64,000 nucleotides of DNA from Caulochytrium protostelioides. Taxonomy: Eukaryota; Chytridiomycota; Caulochytriomycetes; Caulochytriales; Caulochytriaceae. This document shows positions 31,302-42,484 of the stretch, piece by piece. Within the stretch, counting starts at the first letter, position 1; the number at the start of each line of letters is the position of its first letter. The notes beneath the pieces are model-generated. The model ran no database searches. It saw only the letters and a program-made list of their open reading frames with translations, and had not been told where the DNA came from. Location: assembly GCA_003615045.1 (NCBI GenBank), contig ML014158.1, positions 58,199 to 122,198 of the forward strand, given 5' to 3'. The translations under genes were made by a program, and so were the position numbers.

Positions 31302-31896
31302 AAAAAAATCAACGAAGCAAAGCAGCGGCCTCGCGCCGGCGTCGTGCAAGAGGAATCACCACAAATGTCACAAAATAGGTAAAAACTATCAACATGAACC
31401 GCCGCATCGAATGCAGGCTTGATCACCCGGCAGAACTCTGCTGCCGCGCCGGACACCTGGGAAGCCGCTGTTGCAGGGCTGACGCCGCGACCCGCATGAC
31501 GCCCTGCTTGCCATCCGCGCTGTTCCCGCGCAGCAGCGCGGCCCGCCGCCGCTCCTGCGGCACGACACACGCCGCCGCCGCGGTCGGGCCGCCGTCCTGG
31601 GTCAAGGCCTGCCGAAACTCGACGGGCCGCCACGAGGTGACGAAGCGGCGGCCCGCCGGCTGGCCCGGAGGCGGGGCGGCGCTCGACCCCGAGCCGTCGG
31701 TGCTGCCGGGGGGGTCCCATGGCGACGCGATGCAGGCGCACGGCTTGCTCGAAGTTCATGAGGGAGCGCCCCTTCCGCATGGGGCAGAGGCCGCGCAGCG
31801 CGGCGGGGTGGCGGGCGCCGGCGGAGTCGTGGCGGCGCCGGAGCCGCTCGTGGGCCTCGTCCGGCGGACGGGCGGGATCGGCGTGCGGGCCGGGGA

Positions 31897-32233
31897 TCAG
31901 GCCGACGCGCCCGCGGACGTCGCCGCGTCCTCGTCGAGGTGCGCGCCGCCGATCTCGGCCACGTTGTCGACGTCAAAGAACCGCGGGCCCAGGGCGCCGC
32001 GGCAGTGCTCCAGGTGCCGCGTGTGCCCGAGCAGCGTGACGGGGTTGCGGGTCGGCGCGAAGGCGCCTTCGCAGAACGCGCTCGTGGGCATTGTCGTGGC
32101 TGCCGCCGGCGGGGGCGGCGCTGCCGCGGGCGCTACAGCGGATGCTTCGCCGGCCGTCGCCGCCATCGTCATCATCATGGTGGCCGTCGTCGTCGAGAGT
32201 GCGGTTTGGGGCGACATCATGGCGAAGTCGTGG

Positions 32234-32269
<36 letters not shown>

Positions 32270-33345
32270 AAACCGACGTCCGATGACGGCGAGAGCATCA
32301 TTCGAGAGTGCGGCGTTGCGAACGCCATCGCCGAGCCGAGCGCCGAGACGCTGACGGCGGTGCGATCGGCGGCCGGCGACGTATCGATCAGCAGCGCGGC
32401 CCGCGGCGTGCCGCCGGCAAGGCGGGCGGCCGGCGACCATCGCGACGGCGTCATGACGGCGGACGGCGCCGGCGTTGGCGACCGCAGCGCCGCGTTCGAC
32501 CGGAACTTCCACAGCGTCGGCGCGGTGTCGTCCATGAGCTCGAGACTGTTGGGCGTCAGCATGACGGACGGGGCAGACGGGACGGCCGACGTCTTGACCG
32601 GCGTCTTTTCTGCTGCCGGCCGGCGCGACAGCGATGCCGCCATCATGGGCGCACGCACGGCGACGACGGGCGGCGTCCGCGCGAGGGGCGGCGCCACGAG
32701 CTGCGTCGTGCAGAGATCCCACGTGCCACCAAGTGCCGCGGCGATGGCGGCGCGCTCGATCCACGGCGCGTCGCTGGTCGGCGCCGAGACTGCCGTGGGC
32801 CCCACGGGCGCGCGGGGGACGAGCGCCGTCGACGACGGGCCAGGCGCCGGCCCCGCGGCCGCGGCGGGCGTGTGCGTGAGCCGGCGGTGCGCTCCGACGG
32901 CGGGCACGCGCTCAGGTGGCGCTGCCGCCGCCAGCGGACGGCGTCGCGAGGGGCCGGCCACCGGACCGGATCGCAGCCGCTGGTCCGCGGAGCGCAGGGG
33001 CGGCATCGTCATAGGCGGCACCAGCATCGCGGCCGCGGCCGTGGCAGACGCGGCGGTGGCGGCGGCCGACGGCATCGGGATCGGCCTTGGTCGTGAGGTG
33101 TCGGACGCGGGGGGCATCGCCGGATCGCTATCGCCGTCGCTTCGGGCCGCCCCGGCAGTGGGAACGATGTGCGGCGTCTTGCTGGGGCGGAGGCCGCCTC
33201 GCTTGCTGGGTGACCAGAAGGGCGCCCTGCCGACGACGCCCGCAGAGCGCAGGAACTGGTGCCATCGCGGTGGTTGCGCATGGCTCGGGGCCGGTTTGGA
33301 GCGCCGACGGCGGAGCCGGGATTCTCGCGAGACCGACGCGCCCAT
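31897..33345 (-). CDS. Hypothetical Ser/Pro/Ala-rich protein with possible N-myristoylation signal; 3' end probably frameshifted
   Basis: 482 residues if started at the ATG at 33345. That start gives MGASVSRES, which fits the N-myristoylation consensus (G2, S6) and coincides with the rise in GC at the coding start. The frame is also open upstream, but with AT-richer, less protein-like sequence. Most of the protein is disordered (Ser/Thr-Pro sites, poly-Ala, a run of Gly near the centre). More structured pieces are ELMDDTAPTLWKFRSN and, near the end, VTLLGHTRHLEHCRG plus GPRFFDVDNVAEIGGAHLDED. The stop at 31897 may not be the natural end: protein-like sequence continues in another frame (LIPGPHADP...NFEQAVRLHRVAMGPP) and returns to the first frame after a run of seven G at 31708-31714, finally stopping at 31423. 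No domain is recognised. The plus strand is also open, but its composition is that of an antisense shadow. Confidence 0.5.
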
Positions 33346-33935
33346 GGTCGGTGTGCGTTGCGTCAGCGGTCTGGCGCAGCGGAGCAGCAGGCACGGTATC
33401 GGATGCGAGCGACAGAGGCCCAACGAAGGTACGCGCGGCGAATGGATGGCCGCAAGCAGATCGTGGTGCAGCAACAAAAAAAATGGTAAACATGGTAAAA
33501 AAAACATTGGCGGGTATGCCGATGATCCCCGAAACACGAGATGCCGGTGCCTTGGTCATCATCATGATCACCCTTCGATAAGGGGAACCAACGGCGGCCG
33601 CTAGGTATCGCATCGACGTGGCAGCCATGATGACCTTCATCCACTGCGCCGGCAGACCGCCGAGGCAGCGGCCGAGGCAGTGACCCATACTGCGACCCAT
33701 GCTGCGGTCCATGGCGTATAGTCCAGCATAGTGCCTGCAGGGGTTCCGAGGTCGCGCGCCGCGATCGTGGGACTCAACAAAAAGATTCACCGACCGTTGT
33801 CAAGTACGTGCTGCTTGACATGCCGAAAGCGGGGCCGAGGTGCGGCGCTCTTCGGAAGGCCGTGTGGCGAGTGGCGCAGGCGCGTCGTCGCCATCCCTCC
33901 TATACACGGGGCTCTCCACAGGGTCCGCACGCGTC
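33346..33935. other. Intergenic region between two minus-strand unknown genes
   Basis: About 590 bases of moderate GC, presumably promoter and 3' flank. It includes A-rich tracts near 33475 and 33500. No gene seen. Confidence 0.5.
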
Positions 33936-34397
33936 TCACGACGCCTCCCACCGACGCGCCGACGCCGACGCCGACGCCGACACGGACGCTGATGCCGACG
34001 GCGTGCAAAAGATCGTGTCGTCGCTCAAACGGCCCGCCGTCGTCAGCGGCATCGCGACGTCCTCGCCCGCAGACGGCGAATACGCCGCACCCTCGCCGTC
34101 GTCGATGGCGCTTCCCGCGGCGCTGCCGCCCGTCTTGTGCAGCGGCGCATACTGCTGCCTGCGCTGGTGCCACACATAGAGCGCATGGTTGACGCGCTGC
34201 AGGTTCGCCTGGAAGCGGCGCCACAGGTCGTCGTAGCCGAGCAGGCCCTTAGCGACGAGGAAGCCGGCGAGCAGCACGAGCACGAGCAGCATGCCCAGGA
34301 TAAACGGCCCGATCGCAAACCACTGCTGCACGTGGCGGCCAATGTGCGCCGGCGGCTGCCCGATCAGGCCCGCCGCGTGGGCCACGGCCTCGTGCAT
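33936..34397 (-). CDS. Small single-pass membrane protein, unknown function
   Basis: 153 residues from the ATG at 34397 (MHEAVAHAAGLIGQPPAHIG). An ATG 15 codons further upstream is possible, but the extra residues are Arg-rich and less convincing. One strong membrane span at about 27-49 (WFAIGPFILGMLLVLVLLAGF) is followed by a conserved-looking juxtamembrane segment, GYDDLWRRFQANLQRVNHALYV, and then a disordered tail with an acidic patch and an (Ser-Ala)n end encoded by a GCGTCG repeat. No signal peptide or domain is recognised. The positive-inside rule suggests that the C-terminus is cytoplasmic. Confidence 0.6.
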   Translation of the reverse strand: MHEAVAHAAGLIGQPPAHIGRHVQQWFAIGPFILGMLLVLVLLAGFLVAKGLLGYDDLWRRFQANLQRVNHALYVWHQRRQQYAPLHKTGGSAAGSAIDDGEGAAYSPSAGEDVAMPLTTAGRLSDDTIFCTPSASASVSASASASARRWEAS

Positions 34398-35151
34398 CGG
34401 AGACAGACGCAAGCGGCGACGTGCCGCGGTGGTGATGCACACTAATCCTGCTTGAGCGGACCGTTTCGTCCGTAGCGGCGGCGTTTCGTCCGTAGCAAGA
34501 TGCGATGTCTGGCCGTGGAATCAAAGACAATGAAGCGGGGACGGTATCCGGCCCGTTACCGAGAATCGTCAGTATGGCCACCAGGGTCGGTGGTCTCACG
34601 GTGGTCTCATTCAAGGGGCCGATCTTCGCGAGGACAGGGACCGACTTGGTGGAATCAGGACGACGACATAGGCGCTGAAGGGCCTCTGCGGCCGAGGGTC
34701 GCGATGGCGAGATGATGGCGAGATGATGGGCGCCATGCCGATCCCATGGAATGCCCGGGTGCTTGGTGAGGACGCTCGGCTCGCCGCGGCGCGGACGGAC
34801 ACGTTACGCCCCTCCGGTCAGTCTCAGCCCACGCGGAACCCCGGGAGCGCCGTCGGCGCCCACCATCGTTTCTTCCTTTCCCATCCAAGCCTTTGTGGGC
34901 TCACTTACTGTTTTTGTGTTGTGGATGCGTTTGTCGGGGCTCCGATTCGAAGATGGCCGGATCCACCCAACAGTGCCCATCGGGACACCTCACTCATACC
35001 ACAGCGGCAGCATTGGTCAGACGGATGGAAACATCGGCGCGCCTCGCGCATTCCGCAGGGCTGATACGGAGAGTAAAAAAAAAGATTCTATGGTACATCG
35101 TCATGAAGGCATGGCCGCAAGCAAGCGGACGGCAGGTGGTTTCAGCGACGT
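34398..35151. other. Intergenic region between LYS2 and the small membrane-protein gene
   Basis: Moderate GC, no gene recognised. It includes the LYS2 3' flank (A run near 35076). Confidence 0.5.
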
Positions 35152-38100
35152 TTAGTGGCCTGAGCGGCCGGCGCTGGCCTCGAGTGACTTCCACTGTTCG
35201 GCGAGGGCGGCGAGGTCGACGGCGACATCGCCGGCGGCGGGGTCAACGGCGATGGACGTCGGCGCCGGCGGGAGAAAGCCGATGGCCTGGAAAAAGCTGA
35301 GGTATAGCGGCATCAGGTCCTGCACGCGGTGGCACGGCGCCAGCAGGCCTGCCGAGACGAGCGCCTCCGCATGCCGCGTGTCGAGGCGCGGCGACTTGGT
35401 GCTGGTCGGCAGGTCGTCCAGCACAAAGTGGAGCAGCGGATACAGCGCGCTGTCCGTGTTCTGCAGCGTCAGCTCCATGAGCGCACTGCGCCACTGCAGG
35501 TAGTCCTCCGCCGCAACATCATACCAGCGCGCGCACTGCGCAAAGAGCTCGTCAAAGCGGATGCGGTGCGGGTTCGCGGCCTGGTAGACGCGGTGGTCGA
35601 GCGCAGGGTCCGTGACAAAGCCCGCTGCGGCCACCAGGTCGGCCACGTAGTCGACGGGACAGATGTTGATGTTGTTGGCGATGCGCGGCACGCGCTTCAG
35701 CTCGATGCAGCCCTTGATCAGGCGCCACAAAAAGTCGTCGCTGTTGCCGATGCCCGTCGCCGAGTGGCCCAGGATGTAGCCCGGGCGGACGACCGAGACC
35801 GGCAGGCCGCGCGCGCGCGCGCGGAAGCACAGGTTCTCGGCGACCCACTTGCTCTGGCCATACCCGGTCCGCAGCGTGTCGCGGCTGCCCTGCAGGTCGT
35901 CATCCTCCATGACGGAGACGCCCTGGCGCAGCTTATCCACATAGCTGTCGGTATCGAGGACACTGGAGGACGACACGAACACCACGCGCTTCTGGGTGGT
36001 CGTGGTCGCGAGGTCGAGCATCGTGCAGCAGCTGAGCACGTTGGCCTTGCGTAGACGCGCGTACGGGTAGACCCAGTGGACGAGCGCGCCGTTGTGCAGA
36101 ATGACGCTCACGTCGCGCGTCAGCATCGTCCAGTCGGCCTCGCCGAGGCCGAAGCGGGGCTCGCCAAGGTCGCCCGCCAGCACCGTGACGCGCGCCATGT
36201 GCGCCTGCGGGAGCAGGTACTGCTGCAGGGTATGGGCCACTCGCTCGCGCGCCTTCTCGGCCGTCGCGCCGCGCACCACACACACCACATGGCTCTGCGG
36301 CGACTGCCGCAGCACGGCGTCGAGAATAAAGATGCCGAGGAAGCCCGTCGCACCAGTCAGCAGGATCTTGCCGCCGGCCGCGGCGGCGGGGAGGCCGGGG
36401 CGGGCGGTCCAGACGTCGGGCTGGTCGAGCACATCAACGTCCTTCGCATACGCGTGGGCCTCGTTGGCAGCGGCCATGGCGGCCGCCGCCGCGGCAGCAG
36501 CCGCGACGGCCGCGCCTGAGCGGTCGGTCGGGTGCGCGCTGTTGCGGCGGCTGCGGTCGCCGGACGTGTAGGCTTCAAGCGACTCTTTGCGGATGGCCTC
36601 GATCGCATTACAGAACGCGCCGAGCGTCGGGTGGTCGTAGACGAGCATGAGCGGCACATCGACCGCGAGGCGCTTGCGGATCTCGAACATCATGCGCGTC
36701 GCGGCGACCGAGTGGCCGCCGAGGTCCCAGAACGAGGCGGTGAGCGCGACGGCGCTACGGGACACGTGGAGCAGGTTGGCCCAGACGTCCTGGATCTGCG
36801 ACTCGAGCGGGGACAGCGCGGCGCTGTCGGTGGCGTCCGCCGTTTGGTGCGCCTGCGACAGTAGCACAGTGTCCGGGAAGGGTAGCGCGTTCTTGTCGAT
36901 CTTGCCGTTCGGCGTCAACGGCAAGCGGTCGAGCGGAGCAAACACGCTCGGTACCGCGTAACCGGGCAGTTTCGTCTTCAAGTAGGTGCGGATGCTCGCA
37001 AGGAGCAGCGGCATATCCTGTTCGGGGTCGTTCGGCACAAAGTACGACACGAGCGTCTGTTCTTCATATTTGTCGCGACGCACCAGCGTGATGTTCTCGC
37101 GGACCCCCTCGTGCTGGCTGAGGTGGGTATCGATTTCGCCCAGCTCGATACGGAACCCGCGGATCTTGACCTGGTCGTCGGCGCGGCCCGTGCACTCGAC
37201 GGACCCGTCGGTGCGGTACCGCCCCAAGTCGCCCGACTTGTACATGCGGTCGCGACGCCCATGGTAGAAGGGCAGAGACGCGCCCCCACCCGCAGATCCG
37301 GTCGGAGCGTCGGCCACCGCAAACGGATTCGGCAGAAAGCGCTCGGCGGTAGCCGCCTCGAGGCCGAGATAGCCTTCGGCGAGCCCCGAGGAGCGGACAA
37401 AGATCTCTCCGACTTCGCCGATGCCACAGAGGTTGCCCTGCTTGTTGAGCACGAGCAGCTGCGTGTCCACCATACCTTTGCCGGCGGGCATCACGTCCTT
37501 CTGGAGCGAGAGGAAGCCCGGCTTGGCGGCGCGGCTCGGGATGCGCAGGTAGGACACGGCGCGCTGGGTCTCCGTGGTGCCGAACATGTTGATGACATCG
37601 ACGTTCTGCGCCAGCGTCTGCAACCGCATGACATCGCGCTTCGTGAGGATGTCACCGACAAAGAAGGCGTTGCGCAGCTGCGGGATGGGCGCGGTGGCGT
37701 TGGCCGAGAGCAGCTGGCCCATCGCCGGGGTCAGGTGGGTGACCGTGCAAGCATGGAACGCCATCCACTCGGCGAGACGGCCCGGGAAGCCAATGTCATC
37801 GGCGGTGGGAATGCGGAGCTGGGCGCCGAGGAAGAGCGGGGTGAAGATGTCGCGCTGGATGGGGTCGTGCGCGATGCCGCTGAGCATCGTGAAGCGGTCG
37901 ACCTCGCTGAGCCCAAATTCGGTCGCCATCCACGGGAAGAAGTGTGTCAAGGAGAAGTGGCGGCCACGGACGCCCTTCGGGATGCCGGTCGAGCCTGAGG
38001 TGAAGCTGAGCGTGCCAATGGAGTCCGGGCCCAGCACGATCCCCGGGTGCTCGGGGGCCTTGGCGAGGTCGCCGGGGCTGAGCACCTCGTCGGCGGCGGG

Positions 38101-39528
38101 GCACCCCGCAGACTGCGCGTAGGGCGCCATCCACGGCGCCGTGAACGCGCCGCCCGTGAGGTGACCGTCGTCGTGGAGCCGCAGCGCGGGCACGAGCGCC
38201 TTCAGCTTGAGCTGGGTCGTGACAAACTCGCTCACGTCGTCCTTCAGCGCGCCGGCGCGGTCGAGGATCACCAGCGCCTGCGGCTTCGCCACCGAGAGAT
38301 AGATGTTCTGACGCTGCGGCGGGTATGCGGGATCGATGACGCTGAACGTGGCGCCGGCCTTGAGCACGGCCATCACCGCCACAACGAGGTCTGCGCAGCG
38401 CGCCGAGTACAGCACGACGACGTCCTCGCGGGCGACGCCGCGGCGCAGCAGATGGTGTGCCAGCACGTTGCTGGCGCGGTGGATCTGGTCGTACGTGAAT
38501 GTGCGCGCCAGGTCGAACGCCGCCGACGCGCCCGCCATCGGCGACGGCAGCGACTCGAGCACGCACAGCCGGTCCGGGTGGGCCTGGGCGTTGCGGGCAA
38601 AGATGTCCGTGATGGGGCCCGGATACTGGTCCCAGTGGAGGTCGGCCTGCGGGTCCGGCAGGACCGCGCGCGCCGCATCCGTGACGAGCTTCATGTCGCC
38701 GACGGCGCCGTGCGGGTGCGCCGCGGCGGTCTCGAGCACGAGCGCGAGCTGGCGGCACATCTCCTCAATGCGGGCCTGCGAGAAGAGAACCGTATTGTAG
38801 AGCACGCGGATCGAGACCGGCATCAGGCGCTTCACGCTCGCCGACTGCGAGATAAACACCGTCAGGTCGGAGGACGAGGAGAACTCGGTCGTCGTGTCGC
38901 GGAGCGTGTTCTCGTTCGTATCGGTCATGTTGAAGAAGCGGACCTTGAACAGCGACGGCGCCATGCCCTTGATCTTGGCGTCGCGCGCATAAGCGGCGGT
39001 CAGGTGTGCGAAGGGTACTTCGTCCTCAGCGGCCATGTCCTCGGTCGCGTAGACTTTGCGCGCGACGTCGGCGAACGTATCGCCGTCCGCGATCTGGAAC
39101 CGCAGCACGAGCGGGTTCGTCGAGCTGGAGCTCGAACCAACGGTCACGTCCTCCTCGCCGGTATACTTGTGCAGCAAGATCGAGAACGCTGACAGCAGGA
39201 TCGTGAAAGGGCTGATCGTCGTGCCGGAGGCCGAGACGGGCGACGCATTCGGGGGCATCTGCTTCTGCTGCTGCGTGCGCAGCGTGATCGAGAGCTGTAC
39301 GAGGGCGAGGATGGTCGAGTCCATCAGCTCCAGCTCCAGCGCCGCTTCCACGGTCCGCATCGGGTTGGGGCGCGGGTAGTCGGAGGGCAAGATGAGTTCG
39401 GTCAGATCGCCCAGATGGGCCTTCCACCGAGCAACGCGGGCTTCTTCAGCCGGCGTCAGGGCCGTCTCGGCGGCCTGCTCGTGCGCCGGCGAGGCCTCGG
39501 CCACGCGCAGCAGCGACGCGGTCGTCAT
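35152..39528 (-). CDS. LYS2: L-2-aminoadipate reductase (alpha-aminoadipate reductase), large subunit
   Basis: 1458 residues in one frame. It catalyses the ATP- and NADPH-dependent reduction of alpha-aminoadipate to its semialdehyde, the committed step of the fungal lysine pathway. Order: an N-terminal condensation-like region (about 1-280), an adenylation domain (about 300-860), a carrier domain and a thioester-reductase domain. The adenylation domain shows SGSTGIPKG, GTTETQRAVS, YKSGDLGRY, QVKIRGFRIELGEID and NGKIDKNALP. The carrier domain has LGGHS with the phosphopantetheine serine at S940. The reductase domain has TGATGFLG (from residue 1058) and YGQSK with Y1223/K1227. A phosphopantetheinyl transferase (Lys5) must activate it; none is in this window. 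Slightly longer than the usual 1390-1420 because of Ala-rich linkers after the carrier domain. The start MTTASLLRVAEASPA is the first ATG. No intron. Confidence 0.96.
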   Translation of the reverse strand: MTTASLLRVAEASPAHEQAAETALTPAEEARVARWKAHLGDLTELILPSDYPRPNPMRTVEAALELELMDSTILALVQLSITLRTQQQKQMPPNASPVSASGTTISPFTILLSAFSILLHKYTGEEDVTVGSSSSSTNPLVLRFQIADGDTFADVARKVYATEDMAAEDEVPFAHLTAAYARDAKIKGMAPSLFKVRFFNMTDTNENTLRDTTTEFSSSSDLTVFISQSASVKRLMPVSIRVLYNTVLFSQARIEEMCRQLALVLETAAAHPHGAVGDMKLVTDAARAVLPDPQADLHWDQYPGPITDIFARNAQAHPDRLCVLESLPSPMAGASAAFDLARTFTYDQIHRASNVLAHHLLRRGVAREDVVVLYSARCADLVVAVMAVLKAGATFSVIDPAYPPQRQNIYLSVAKPQALVILDRAGALKDDVSEFVTTQLKLKALVPALRLHDDGHLTGGAFTAPWMAPYAQSAGCPAADEVLSPGDLAKAPEHPGIVLGPDSIGTLSFTSGSTGIPKGVRGRHFSLTHFFPWMATEFGLSEVDRFTMLSGIAHDPIQRDIFTPLFLGAQLRIPTADDIGFPGRLAEWMAFHACTVTHLTPAMGQLLSANATAPIPQLRNAFFVGDILTKRDVMRLQTLAQNVDVINMFGTTETQRAVSYLRIPSRAAKPGFLSLQKDVMPAGKGMVDTQLLVLNKQGNLCGIGEVGEIFVRSSGLAEGYLGLEAATAERFLPNPFAVADAPTGSAGGGASLPFYHGRRDRMYKSGDLGRYRTDGSVECTGRADDQVKIRGFRIELGEIDTHLSQHEGVRENITLVRRDKYEEQTLVSYFVPNDPEQDMPLLLASIRTYLKTKLPGYAVPSVFAPLDRLPLTPNGKIDKNALPFPDTVLLSQAHQTADATDSAALSPLESQIQDVWANLLHVSRSAVALTASFWDLGGHSVAATRMMFEIRKRLAVDVPLMLVYDHPTLGAFCNAIEAIRKESLEAYTSGDRSRRNSAHPTDRSGAAVAAAAAAAAAMAAANEAHAYAKDVDVLDQPDVWTARPGLPAAAAGGKILLTGATGFLGIFILDAVLRQSPQSHVVCVVRGATAEKARERVAHTLQQYLLPQAHMARVTVLAGDLGEPRFGLGEADWTMLTRDVSVILHNGALVHWVYPYARLRKANVLSCCTMLDLATTTTQKRVVFVSSSSVLDTDSYVDKLRQGVSVMEDDDLQGSRDTLRTGYGQSKWVAENLCFRARARGLPVSVVRPGYILGHSATGIGNSDDFLWRLIKGCIELKRVPRIANNINICPVDYVADLVAAAGFVTDPALDHRVYQAANPHRIRFDELFAQCARWYDVAAEDYLQWRSALMELTLQNTDSALYPLLHFVLDDLPTSTKSPRLDTRHAEALVSAGLLAPCHRVQDLMPLYLSFFQAIGFLPPAPTSIAVDPAAGDVAVDLAALAEQWKSLEASAGRSGH

Positions 39529-40809
39529 CGTAACGCGAGCGATCGAGGTATGCGCCAGTGGCGATATGGGTCAATGCACGGGGAATCAGAACCTGCTGAT
39601 GGGGACCCTGCAATGACTTCTAGAATTCTCTAACGAATCTTGGATGTCGCCGCGGAGAGCACGAGAATGCCGAAACTAGAGCAGCGGAAGGGTGGTCATA
39701 TGGGATCGCTGAAGCCAGATCAACCTTGCATCGGCTCGCTTGCGATGATGAACGGTACCCCTGAGCGGATCGTATGAAGCCCATCCTGGTCCTGCCATGC
39801 GACGGAGCGATGTCGACTCGCAAAACGGTGCCCTTTAAGCGTATCAGTTCCCGCATCGCGGACGGACGGGCGTCGCTGCGGAGCGCAGCGCCGCCCGGGA
39901 CTCCGCTGCGGACCCATCGCGGCTCGCGGCTTGTCTCACCACTCCGATCCGCCCCGCGGGGCCCGAGGCGTGAGCCGTCGGTCGGAGCGCTCCGCGCGGC
40001 TCCGGAGCCGCTACCGCGCGTGGACCCTGACCCTGACTCGGACGTGCCGGTCCCGCACGTCGAGCATACGCATGCCCATGCGGACCCCCGCAGGCTGCCG
40101 CCGCAGGACCGCGGCCCCATCGTTGTCGGCGGCACACGGCCAGCGGCGGGACAGCGCGCACGACCCGCGGCGGCGCGACCTGCGCCGGCCCGTGGACTCT
40201 CCGGCCGGTCGGGCCGCGCCACTTGCGAAGCCCCGCGGCGCCATCAAGCCATCGTCATCAAGCCAGCAAGCCAGCAAGCCAGCAAGCCAGCGAGCCAGCG
40301 AGCCAGCGCGGGGCGGCTTCGACCGGCATCTGGCGCGACGGCCTGCCTCCCAGCAACGGCGCCCCCGCCACTTGTCCCGGCTCCGGCCCGCCGACCTGCT
40401 CGCTGGCCGGCGTCATGGCTCGCCATGCGGTTCGACCCTGCGCAGACCTGCCGCACCACGACGCGGGAGGCCGGAACCGACCGGCGCTCGCGCAGGCTCC
40501 GCCGCTGCCAGTCCCGCCGCGGCCGGTCCCGCCGCTGCCGGCCTTGCCGCCGCTAGTCCTGCCGCACACGCGACGGATGCCGTGGAGTTGACTCGACCGC
40601 TTTTTCGTCAATTTTTTTTTTTTGGGGATGTCCGCTCACGCCAGCGGCTCCGTCGGCCGCCGGTCGCGAGGCGGGGCGTCGCCCCCTCCCCAGCGCCCAG
40701 CGCCCAGTTACTGGGCGAAAAAAGGGGAAGCCGCGGATCGGAGCGACACCACCACGTATACATACACTGACTGGATGTCTCACCCCTGCGTTCAGGAACG
40801 ACCCAACAC
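39529..40809. other. Intergenic region upstream of LYS2 and downstream of VPS4
   Basis: 1.3 kb. It contains the LYS2 promoter near 39530-39800, a GC-rich stretch without a credible gene, an 8-mer tandem repeat (listed separately) and a T run near 40611-40622 close to the VPS4 3' end. Confidence 0.5.
40261..40308. repeat. Tandem 8-mer repeat AGCCAGCA / AGCCAGCG
   Basis: Six units in register: three AGCCAGCA followed by three AGCCAGCG, so a point variant has itself been amplified. Noncoding. Confidence 0.85.
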
Positions 40810-42302
40810 TCAGCCGTCCTGGCCGAACTCCGACGTCCAGTCGACATACTGCTGCAAGTCGGCCTGGTTGACCGACTTGCGGCCGTTCTGGACGGCTTTG
40901 GCAAAGTCGGTCATGGTGAGGATCGGCTCAAGGAGCTCGTGCGGCTGCACGTCCATCCAGCCCATGGCGCGGGCACCCGGCTCGGCCGGTGAACACGGCG
41001 TCAGATACTGTTGCATCTCGGCGGGGTTCTCCCGCGAGGGGGCTTGGACCGGCTTGAAATGGGTCGCCGTCTGGACCTTGCGCACCGGGCCCATCAAGGC
41101 ATCGCGCACCAGCACGCTGATGTCGCTTCCGCTGAAGCCCTCCGTTTTCTCGGCGAGCAGCGCATAGTCAGCGCGCGTCAGCTGACACGGCGTCGAGCCG
41201 ACATGCAACTCGAACATGCGTTGGCGGGCCGCGAGGTCTGGCAGCGGGATATAAATGCGGCGCTCGAACCGACGACGGATCGCAGAATCGAGCTGCCACG
41301 GGATGTTGGTGGCGCCAAGCACCAGGATGCCCGCCATGTCCTGGCCGACGCCCTGCATGCGGACGAGCAGCTCCGTTTTAATGCGTCGGCTAGCCTCGCT
41401 CTCGCCTTCGCCGCGCGTGCCGCAGAGCGAGTCGATCTCGTCGATAAAGATGATCGACGGCTTGGCCTCGGCCGCCATCGTGAAGAGCTGCCGGATCAAG
41501 CGCTCGGACTCGCCCATCCATTTGCTGACCAGATCGGAGGTCGAGATGCTAAAGAACGTCGACGCAGCCTCCGTCGCGACGGCTTTCGCCAAATAAGACT
41601 TGCCCGTGCCTGGCGGGCCATACAACAGGATGCCCTTCCACGGCGTCCGCTTGCCGGTAAACAACGTCGGGAACTTGATCGGCATAATGACGGCTTCCTG
41701 CAGCGCTTCTTTGGCACCCTCGAGACCGGCGACGTCGTCCCACTTGACATTGGGCTTTTCGCTAATGATGGCCGAGGACAGCGCTGCTCGCATCTTTTTG
41801 GACTCGGCGTCCTCTTTCTTCTTGTCGGGGTTGTCTTCGCTTGAGTCAACGTCGTCGCCGGATCCGTCGTCGTGACGGCCCGAGCCTGAGCCGCCGATCG
41901 CCGCGACTTTCTTGCCGCCCTTGTTGTTCTTTTTGTCAAGGTATGCCTTGATCTTTTCAGCGCGCTCCAGATACTCGGTAAACTTCTTGCGCAACGAGTC
42001 CTTGGTACGTTCATTTTTCTCGTCTGAGCGGACCGTACCCCCGGCGCGATGGAAGACCACAGATCCCCATTTTACATCACAGAGAGCAAAAGCGTGAGTC
42101 ACGCGCTACACAATCGCACATCAAGCTGCATGTGATTCAACGAGACGCATCACAAGGCAAATCACCTACATTTCATGGCACTCATGAAGTATTTGAGCGA
42201 GTTGGTATAGTACTCGTAAGCCTGCTCAAAATTGCCCGCAGCATCCTCTTCGGTCGCCTTTTTGACCAGGGACATGGCCGTTCGCAGGAACTCGCCGTCC
42301 AT
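40810..42302 (-). CDS. VPS4: Vacuolar protein sorting AAA ATPase Vps4 (two exons)
   Basis: Exon 1 is 42170-42302 and exon 2 is 40810-42023, together 448 residues (yeast Vps4 has 437). It disassembles ESCRT-III during multivesicular body formation and membrane scission. Exon 1 encodes the first half of the MIT domain ([13 protein letters not shown]...YFMSAMK). A 146-nt intron (GTAGGT...CAG) splits a TAC codon, and splicing yields KYEKNERTK, exactly the sequence expected at this point of Vps4. The AAA domain shows Walker A GPPGTGKS (180-187), Walker B IIFIDEID with catalytic E240, sensor region [20 protein letters not shown], and the Vps4 C-terminal helix ending in [11 protein letters not shown]. 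The linker after the MIT domain is Ser/Asp-rich. A Fanzor relic ends about 180 bases upstream of the start codon. Confidence 0.93.
42024..42169 (-). other. Intron of VPS4
   Basis: GTAGGT at the 5' end and CAG at the 3' end (minus strand). Joining the flanking bases makes a TAC codon and restores the MIT domain. Confidence 0.85.
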
Positions 42303-42484
42303 CGTGCGCGATCACCCGGGTGACGGGCGGGGCAAGACCGGGGAGACGACGGTCGGCGATCTTGGCTAAAGCGGAGGACCGGACAAAGCAGGGGCGAGGG
42401 CAGGGCCAGGTGGCAGACAGAGTCCAGCATACGATCGAGCGGCAATCACGAGCGCGGTGTGGCGTCACCAGTGGCGTCACGATG

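Noticed and set aside
31394-33604. Long plus-strand open frame (736 codons) opposite the unknown Ser/Pro-rich gene
   Set aside because: Its composition mirrors the minus strand. The minus strand has a better start, Ser/Thr-Pro motifs and structured segments, so the plus frame is treated as antisense shadow.
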